A stretch of DNA of 64,000 nucleotides from NCBI GenBank assembly GCA_029250685.1, contig JAQXEU010000028.1, forward strand, positions 62,001 through 126,000, in the 5' to 3' direction. This document shows positions 58,986-64,000 of the stretch, one piece after another. Every line of letters begins with the position of its first letter. Position 1 is the first letter of the stretch. This stretch comes from Polaribacter sp. Its GTDB lineage: Bacteria; Bacteroidota; Bacteroidia; Flavobacteriales; Flavobacteriaceae. The position numbers and the translations under genes were made by a program. Under the pieces are notes generated by a model. That model made no database searches, was not told the DNA's origin, and worked only from the letters and a program-made list of their open reading frames with translations.

Positions 58986-59855
58986 TTGGATACTAAAGAA
59001 ATACTTAAAAAAGTTCGTAAAATAGAAATCAAGACACGTCGTTTGTCTGATGATATTTTTGGTGGCGAATATCATTCTACTTTCAAAGGAAGAGGAATGA
59101 CGTTTTCTGAAGTGCGTCAATACCAATACGGAGACGATATTAGAGCAATCGACTGGAATGTTACTGCGCGTTACAACGAACCTTATGTAAAAGTTTTTGA
59201 AGAAGAGCGCGAATTAACCATGATGTTAATGGTAGATATTTCTGGTTCAGAATTCTTTGGTACAAATCAACAATTTAAAAGAGATACAGCAACAGAAATT
59301 GCTGCAACATTAGCTTTTTCTGCTATTCAAAATAATGATAAAGTCGGTTTGATGTTATTTTCTGATCAGGTAGAATTATACATTCCTCCAAAAAAAGGAA
59401 AAAGTCATGTCTTAAGAATTATTCGAGAATTGATTGAGTTTAAACCAGAAAGCAAACAAACAAATATCAATGAAGCGTTAAAGTTTTTATCAAACGTGAT
59501 GAAAAAGAAAGCAATTGTTTTTTTGTTGTCTGATTTTATGGATGATGATTATGAACAAACGCTAAAAATTGCAGGGAGAAAGCATGATGTTACAGGAATA
59601 AAAGTATTTGACAAACACGATGAAGAAATTCCGAATTTAGGAATTGTGCCAATGGAAGATGCTGAAACTGGAAATGTACAGCTGATAAATACAAGTTCAA
59701 AAAAAATCAGAAGCAATTACATAGCAAATGCTTTGCGATTAAATGATTATTACAAGAAAACATTTAGCAGATCTGGCGCAGGTACAATTACTACACGTGT
59801 TGATGAAAATTATGTAAAAAAATTATTAGGGTATTTTAAACATAAAGGAAGTTAG
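58986..59855 (+). CDS. DUF58 domain protein (von Willebrand A-like)
   Basis: The 289-residue protein has the DUF58 signature GRGMTFSEVRQYQYGDDIRA followed by IDWNVTARYNEPYVK, and a von Willebrand-like domain with the metal-binding DISGS (about residue 83) and FLLSDFMDDDYEQTL. It starts at TTG 58986 (MDTKEILKKVRKIEIK); no ATG fits. It is soluble and probably a partner of the MoxR ATPase encoded upstream. Confidence 0.93.
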   Translation: MDTKEILKKVRKIEIKTRRLSDDIFGGEYHSTFKGRGMTFSEVRQYQYGDDIRAIDWNVTARYNEPYVKVFEEERELTMMLMVDISGSEFFGTNQQFKRDTATEIAATLAFSAIQNNDKVGLMLFSDQVELYIPPKKGKSHVLRIIRELIEFKPESKQTNINEALKFLSNVMKKKAIVFLLSDFMDDDYEQTLKIAGRKHDVTGIKVFDKHDEEIPNLGIVPMEDAETGNVQLINTSSKKIRSNYIANALRLNDYYKKTFSRSGAGTITTRVDENYVKKLLGYFKHKGS

Positions 59856-59861
59856 AATAAA

Positions 59862-60797
59862 ATGAAGAAGTTTATTGTTTATATATTTTTAGTTGTTTCA
59901 GTTGTGTGTTTTGCGCAACAAAAACCTGTTGTTAAAGCAGAAATTGACACAACAAATATTAGAATTGGAGAACAATTTGAGTTTAAAATCACGATTAATG
60001 ACACCGCAAATGTTATTATTCCGAAGTTAGAAAACTTTCCTGGTGTCGAAATTGTTGAAGACAAAAAGATTGATACTTTAAAAAATCAATTGATTAAAAA
60101 ATACATTTTAACAAGTTTTGATAGCGGCGCATATTACATTCCGCAACAACAAATTTTCATCCGTCAGAGATTACATTTAACAGATTCATTGTTGATAAAT
60201 GTAGCTACAATTGCTATTGACACAACGAAACAAAAAATGTTTCCGATAAAGTCAATTCAAGATGAACCGATGCAATTTGATGACTACAAACCATACATTT
60301 GGTATGTAGTAATTGCAATTATTTTAATTGGATTGATTCTGTATTTTGTATTAAGAAAAAAGAAAGTAGAAGTCGAAGAAATTATTGTTCCTGCTTTGCC
60401 TCCATTTGAAGAAGCAATTCAGAAATTACAGCAATTGGACGAGAAATTATTGTGGCAAAACAATCAAATTAAAGAGTATTATAGTGAGTTAACAGAAATT
60501 GTTAGAGGATTTATTGAGCGCGAATTAAAAGTGCCTGCATTAGAATCTACCACTGATGAATTGATTGATATTTTAACCGATTTTAATGATTCGAAAGCGA
60601 TATCAACCACAAAAGAAACGATTAAAAAGTTACGCGATTTATTACGCGAAGCTGATTTGGTAAAGTTTGCAAAATCGAAACCGATGTCTGAGCAAATTGA
60701 AGCGAATAGAATAGATGCTGAAGAAGTTGTTACGGAGTTAAAACCAGAAGCAAAAGAGGAACCAGAAATTAAAACCGAAGCAAATGAATTGGACTAA
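59862..60797 (+). CDS. BatD-like anchored protein of the Bat operon
   Basis: The 311-residue protein has a signal peptide (residues 1-19, VVSVVCFAQ), a periplasmic beta-domain (KAEIDTTNIRIGEQFEFKIT; NFPGVEIVEDKKID) resembling the first BatD domain, a membrane helix (about residues 147-165, WYVVIAIILIGLILYFVLRK) and a charged cytoplasmic helical tail ending EIKTEANELD. I do not know a standard name; this position between DUF58 and BatA is usual in Flavobacteriia. Its end overlaps batA by 14 bases. Confidence 0.8.
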   Translation: MKKFIVYIFLVVSVVCFAQQKPVVKAEIDTTNIRIGEQFEFKITINDTANVIIPKLENFPGVEIVEDKKIDTLKNQLIKKYILTSFDSGAYYIPQQQIFIRQRLHLTDSLLINVATIAIDTTKQKMFPIKSIQDEPMQFDDYKPYIWYVVIAIILIGLILYFVLRKKKVEVEEIIVPALPPFEEAIQKLQQLDEKLLWQNNQIKEYYSELTEIVRGFIERELKVPALESTTDELIDILTDFNDSKAISTTKETIKKLRDLLREADLVKFAKSKPMSEQIEANRIDAEEVVTELKPEAKEEPEIKTEANELD

Positions 60798-61791
60798 TTT
60801 TGAGTTTCTTAATCCAGAATTTTTCTGGCTGTATGCAATAATTCCGTTTGTGATTTTATGGAAAATTTTAGTTCGTAAAAAAAGTTCTGCTACATTAACA
60901 ATTCCGAGTGTAAAAGGTTTTAAAGCAGAACAATCTATCATTGGTAAATTAAAACCAATGCTGTTTATTTTAAGAATTAGCGCGTTGTGTATTTTAATTT
61001 TAGCACTGGCAAGACCAAGAAATGTTGCCGTTAGTAAGAAAACAAAAACCAACAAAGGAATTGATATTGTTATGGCAATTGATGTTTCTGCAAGTATGTT
61101 GGCTAGAGATTTAAAACCAAATCGTTTAGAAGCACTAAAAGTTGTTGCTACTGAATTTGTAAATAAAAGACCAAACGACAGAATTGGAATTGTACTTTAT
61201 GCTGGTGAAAGTTTTACACAAACGCCAATTACAAGTGATAAAGGAATTGTAAAAAGAACCATTTCTGAAATTAAATGGGGACAATTAGAAGGCGGAACAG
61301 CAATTGGAATGGGTTTAGGTTCTGCTGTAAACAGATTAAAAGAAAGCAAAGCAAAAAGTAAAGTCATTATTTTATTGACGGATGGTGTAAATAATTCTGG
61401 ATTTATCGACCCAAAAACAGCAACGGAATTGGCAAAAGAATTAGATATAAAAGCATACACAATTGGAATTGGAACTAACGGAATGGCAGATTTTCCTGCT
61501 TTTAAAGACCCACGTACTGGGCAATTACAGTTTAGGAAACAACAAGTAGAAATTGATGAAGAATTGCTGAAACATATTGCCAATGAAACTGGAGGGAAGT
61601 ATTTTAGAGCAACTGATAACACAGAGTTAAAAGCTATTTACGACGAAATTAATAAGTTAGAAAAAACAAAAATTGAAGAATTTAAATATTACAATTATCA
61701 AGAATTGTATAGGTCTTTAATTTTATTAGCATTAGGAATCATCATTTTAGAATATTTACTAAAAAACACACTATTTAAAAGTTTTATTTAA
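60784..61791 (+). CDS. batA: BatA, von Willebrand A domain membrane protein
   Basis: The 335-residue protein has N-terminal membrane helices (FFWLYAIIPFVILWKILV and ILRISALCILILALARPR), a von Willebrand A domain with the MIDAS motif IDVSASM (about residue 98) and a C-terminal helix (SLILLALGIIILEYLLK). Bat proteins support aerotolerance in Bacteroides fragilis and stress survival elsewhere; the precise action is not settled. The ATG lies 14 bases inside the previous gene and batB follows 2 bases later. Confidence 0.93.
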   Translation: MNWTNFEFLNPEFFWLYAIIPFVILWKILVRKKSSATLTIPSVKGFKAEQSIIGKLKPMLFILRISALCILILALARPRNVAVSKKTKTNKGIDIVMAIDVSASMLARDLKPNRLEALKVVATEFVNKRPNDRIGIVLYAGESFTQTPITSDKGIVKRTISEIKWGQLEGGTAIGMGLGSAVNRLKESKAKSKVIILLTDGVNNSGFIDPKTATELAKELDIKAYTIGIGTNGMADFPAFKDPRTGQLQFRKQQVEIDEELLKHIANETGGKYFRATDNTELKAIYDEINKLEKTKIEEFKYYNYQELYRSLILLALGIIILEYLLKNTLFKSFI

Positions 61792-61793
61792 AG

Positions 61794-62825
61794 ATGTATC
61801 AAATAGAAGAACCAATATATTTTTATTATTTAGCAATTATCCCTGTGATAGTTGTACTTTTTCTATTGGCTTTTTGGTGGAAAAAAAGAACACAAAAAAA
61901 GTTCACAGATAATGCTTTACTAGAAAAATTAGCACCTAATAAATCTACTTTTAAGGCGGTTTTAAAATTGGTTTTTTTAGTAATCGGAATTAGTTTTTTA
62001 GTGATTTCTTTGGTGAATCCTAAAATGGGAACCAAATTAAAAACTGTAAAACGTGAAGGTGTGGATGTTGTTTTTGCATTGGATGTTTCTAAAAGTATGT
62101 TGGCAGAAGATATTGCCCCAAATAGATTAGAAAAAGCAAAACAGATCATCTCTAAAATCATTGATAAACTAGGAAGCGATCGAGTTGGAATTATTATTTA
62201 TGCTGGAAACTCGTATCCGCTTTTACCAATTACAACAGATCATGCTGCGGCAAAAATGTTTTTACAAAATGCAAGTCCAGATATGGTTTCAAGTCAAGGA
62301 ACTGCGATTAATGAAGCTTTAAATTTGGCAAAAACATATTATAATAATGATGAACAAACGAATCGATTTTTAATCATTATTTCTGATGGAGAAGATCATC
62401 AAGAAGAAACAAAACAAGTAGCGCAAAATATGTCTGAAGAAGGCGTAAAAGTATACACAATTGGAGTTGGAACAGAAAAAGGTGGGCCAATTCCGATTAA
62501 AGTTAGTGGCTCTTTAGTTGGTTACAAAAAACACAAAGGAGAAACGGTTGTAACCAGAAGAAAAACTGAAGTTTTAGAAGATATTGCGAATGCAGCAGGC
62601 GGAAGATATATTGATGGAAATAAAACTGAAAAACCAGTTGATTTTATTGAAAATTTAATAGCAAATGCTCAAAAAAACGAATTTGAAACCAAGCAATTTT
62701 CAGATTATAAAGATCAATTTCAATGGTTTATCGGAATCGGAATTTTCTTTTTATTAATTGATGTTTTCTTCTTAGACAAGAAAACAAAATGGATTAAAAA
62801 AATCGATTTATTTAACGAGCAATAA
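61794..62825 (+). CDS. batB: BatB, von Willebrand A domain membrane protein
   Basis: The 343-residue paralogue of BatA has the same layout: two N-terminal helices (YYLAIIPVIVVLFLLAFWW; LKLVFLVIGISFLVISLVNP), the MIDAS motif LDVSKSM (about residue 95), SDGEDHQEETKQVAQ, and a C-terminal helix (WFIGIGIFFLLIDVFFL). It probably pairs with BatA in the periplasm. The next gene, batC, begins 10 bases on. Confidence 0.93.
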   Translation: MYQIEEPIYFYYLAIIPVIVVLFLLAFWWKKRTQKKFTDNALLEKLAPNKSTFKAVLKLVFLVIGISFLVISLVNPKMGTKLKTVKREGVDVVFALDVSKSMLAEDIAPNRLEKAKQIISKIIDKLGSDRVGIIIYAGNSYPLLPITTDHAAAKMFLQNASPDMVSSQGTAINEALNLAKTYYNNDEQTNRFLIIISDGEDHQEETKQVAQNMSEEGVKVYTIGVGTEKGGPIPIKVSGSLVGYKKHKGETVVTRRKTEVLEDIANAAGGRYIDGNKTEKPVDFIENLIANAQKNEFETKQFSDYKDQFQWFIGIGIFFLLIDVFFLDKKTKWIKKIDLFNEQ

Positions 62826-62835
62826 ATACAATATT

Positions 62836-63678
62836 ATGAAAACAAATTATTCATTTTTACTGTTACTGATGTTTTTTACATCAATCTTAAACGCTCAAGA
62901 AGTGAAAGATTCTATTGCTTTAAAAAGAGAGGCAAGAAGTTTGTTAAGAGACGGTAACGAGTTATATCAACAAGAGAAATATACAGATGCAAGTGTTCTA
63001 TTTAAAAAAGCATTAGAAAAAAACGCTACATACAAAAAGGCGAGTTATAATTTAGGAAACGCCTTTTATCAACAGAAAAACTTTAAGGAGGCCGTTCCTC
63101 AATTCGAAATTTCTGCAAAAGATTCAGAAGATAAATTTACAAAAGCAGAAGCTTTTCACAATATTGGAAATGCTGCCATGGAACAAAAACAATATCAACA
63201 AGCTGTAGATGCGTATAAAAATTCGTTAAGAAATAATCCGAATGATGATGAAACTCGATATAATTTAGCTGTTGCTAAAGAATTATTGAAGAAAGAAAAG
63301 GAAAAAGAGAAGAAAGATAAAAAGGACGATAAAAAAGACGACAAGAAGAAAGATAACAAAGACAAAAAGGACAATAAAGATAAAAAAGGCGACAAAGAAA
63401 AAGAAGACGATAAAGGGGATAAAAAGAAGGACGAGAAGAAAGACGACAAAAACAAGGATAAAAAAGACGGTGATAAAGATAAAGATCAAAAGGATAAGAA
63501 AAATCCTAATGATCAAAAGAAAAATCCGCAACAACCAAAGCCTAAAAAAGGCAATATGACACCTCAACAGATTAAACAATTACTAGAAAGTTTAAACAAT
63601 GAGGAAAAGAAAACCCAAAAGAAAATGAACGTCAAAAAAGCAAAAGGAAAGAAAGTAAAACAAGAAAAAGATTGGTAA
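62836..63678 (+). CDS. batC: BatC, TPR protein with long Lys/Asp-rich region
   Basis: The 280-residue protein has a signal peptide (YSFLLLLMFFTSILNAQ), about three tetratricopeptide repeats (ARSLLRDGNELYQQEKYTDA; ASYNLGNAFYQQKNFKEAV; AFHNIGNAAMEQKQYQQAV), then a highly charged low-complexity stretch (about residues 155-235) of KDKKDDKK-like repeats. A short conserved end follows (MTPQQIKQLLESLNNEEKKT; closing EKDW). The lengths of such repeats often vary between strains. Confidence 0.9.
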   Translation: MKTNYSFLLLLMFFTSILNAQEVKDSIALKREARSLLRDGNELYQQEKYTDASVLFKKALEKNATYKKASYNLGNAFYQQKNFKEAVPQFEISAKDSEDKFTKAEAFHNIGNAAMEQKQYQQAVDAYKNSLRNNPNDDETRYNLAVAKELLKKEKEKEKKDKKDDKKDDKKKDNKDKKDNKDKKGDKEKEDDKGDKKKDEKKDDKNKDKKDGDKDKDQKDKKNPNDQKKNPQQPKPKKGNMTPQQIKQLLESLNNEEKKTQKKMNVKKAKGKKVKQEKDW

Positions 63679-63709
63679 ATTTTCTGTTTTAATTTTTCCT
63701 AAAAGATAT

Positions 63710-63717
63710 TATTTTTG
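63710..63717 (+). promoter_or_regulatory. TAnnTTTG promoter -7 box for batD (TATTTTTG)
   Basis: A perfect match, 11 bases before the batD ATG; it could give batD an extra, short-leader transcript inside the operon. Confidence 0.45.
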
Positions 63718-63728
63718 ACAACTTAAAA

Positions 63729-64000
63729 ATGAAAAATAAAAGTATTTACATATTTCTATTTCTGAGTTTTATCGCTCAATCTATTTTTGCTCAGGCAGAG
63801 TTTAAAACTACTGTTAGCAAAAGTAAATTAGGTGTAAATGAACGTTTAAGAATTGTTTTCTCTATAAATAAACAAGGTGCTGATAATTTTTCTCCACCAA
63901 ATTTTAAAAATTTTAATGTTGTTGCTGGCCCAAGTCAGTCTGTAAATCAGTCTTGGATAAATGGTAGAGTAACATTTTCGCAATCCTATACATACTTTAT
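63729..64000 (+). CDS. batD: BatD, N-terminal part (runs off window)
   Basis: The ATG at 63729 opens a frame that continues to the end of the window (90 codons visible). It has a signal peptide (KSIYIFLFLSFIAQSIFAQ) and the BatD start: EFKTTVSKSKLGVNERLRIV, FSPPNFKNFNVVAGPSQSVN and NGRVTFSQSYTY. The full protein is normally around 550-600 residues with a C-terminal membrane helix. It completes the BatABCD set. Confidence 0.88.
   Translation, partial: MKNKSIYIFLFLSFIAQSIFAQAEFKTTVSKSKLGVNERLRIVFSINKQGADNFSPPNFKNFNVVAGPSQSVNQSWINGRVTFSQSYTYF

Noticed and set aside
63195-63579. Two long minus-strand open frames of Ser/Phe/Leu repeats
   Set aside because: They are the antisense of the Lys/Asp-rich repeat of batC; the repetitive DNA leaves those frames open by composition.
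1-64000. CRISPR array, prophage, transposase or integrase
   Set aside because: No regularly spaced repeats, phage structural genes or recombinase motifs were seen in any frame.

Overview
The window is AT-rich chromosomal DNA of a Bacteroidota bacterium, almost certainly a marine Flavobacteriaceae member (Polaribacter/Tenacibaculum-like; the genus is inference). The evidence is the repeated TAnnTTTG promoter box of this phylum, frequent TTG starts, few Shine-Dalgarno sites, a TonB-dependent receptor with a carboxypeptidase-regulatory-like N-terminus, the Bat operon, and several families that I know mainly from Flavobacteriia (DUF6427, DUF6341, DUF6165). Gene density is very high, and no gap over about 300 bases lacks a gene or gene remnant. 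I see no prophage, insertion sequence, CRISPR array or obvious genomic island.

Layout. 1-6.6 kb: the C-terminus of a large outer-membrane protein, a small barrel protein, glyS, a methyltransferase, ComF, an Ig-like lipoprotein and a broken outer-membrane protein gene. 6.6-10.9 kb: trans-sulfuration enzyme, DinB, ArsC-like protein, DUF3089 hydrolase, DUF6165 and a long acidic protein that carries an interspersed palindromic repeat inside its reading frame. 11-13.2 kb: tdk-alr-mscL. 13.3-18.3 kb: leftward genes MOSC, GH3-like, M23 peptidase, nadD, gmk, yicC. 18.4-25.2 kb: glycosyltransferase 9, upp, trmB, an alkyltransferase-like protein, then Fe-S and redox genes (Mrp, NifU-like, flavin reductase, ferredoxin). 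25.3-28.8 kb: aromatic amino-acid breakdown (homogentisate dioxygenase, 4-hydroxyphenylpyruvate dioxygenase, tryptophan dioxygenase), preceded by a possible 19-residue leader ORF.

28.8-47.2 kb: DUF3108 protein, M23 lipoprotein, pgi, a TonB receptor, lipid genes (plsC plus acyl-ACP desaturase), a nitrilase, an AddB-like nuclease, a stress protein, a MATE exporter, an enoyl-CoA hydratase, an unlisted 31-residue membrane protein, QueD, pth, L25 and prs. 47.3 kb: a single tRNA-Leu(CAA). 47.5-54.2 kb: the most accessory-looking block, with a formylglycine-generating enzyme carrying both catalytic cysteines, a sulfatase with the matching CSASR site, an NhaC-family transporter, a PLP C-S lyase-type enzyme, and a convergent GH109-type protein. 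54.4-57.8 kb: HupE/UreJ-like protein, dCMP deaminase, S41 protease, LpxH. 57.9-64 kb: MoxR, DUF58, an anchored BatD-like protein, BatA, BatB, BatC and the start of BatD, which is cut by the window edge.

Most of the window is core housekeeping. The points that most deserve a second look are the FGE-sulfatase/GH109 block, the 31-residue membrane ORF, several genes whose promoter box sits only 4-8 bases before the start codon (probably leaderless mRNAs), the decayed outer-membrane gene, the repeat that has become coding sequence, and an M23 protease with HxC in place of HxH.
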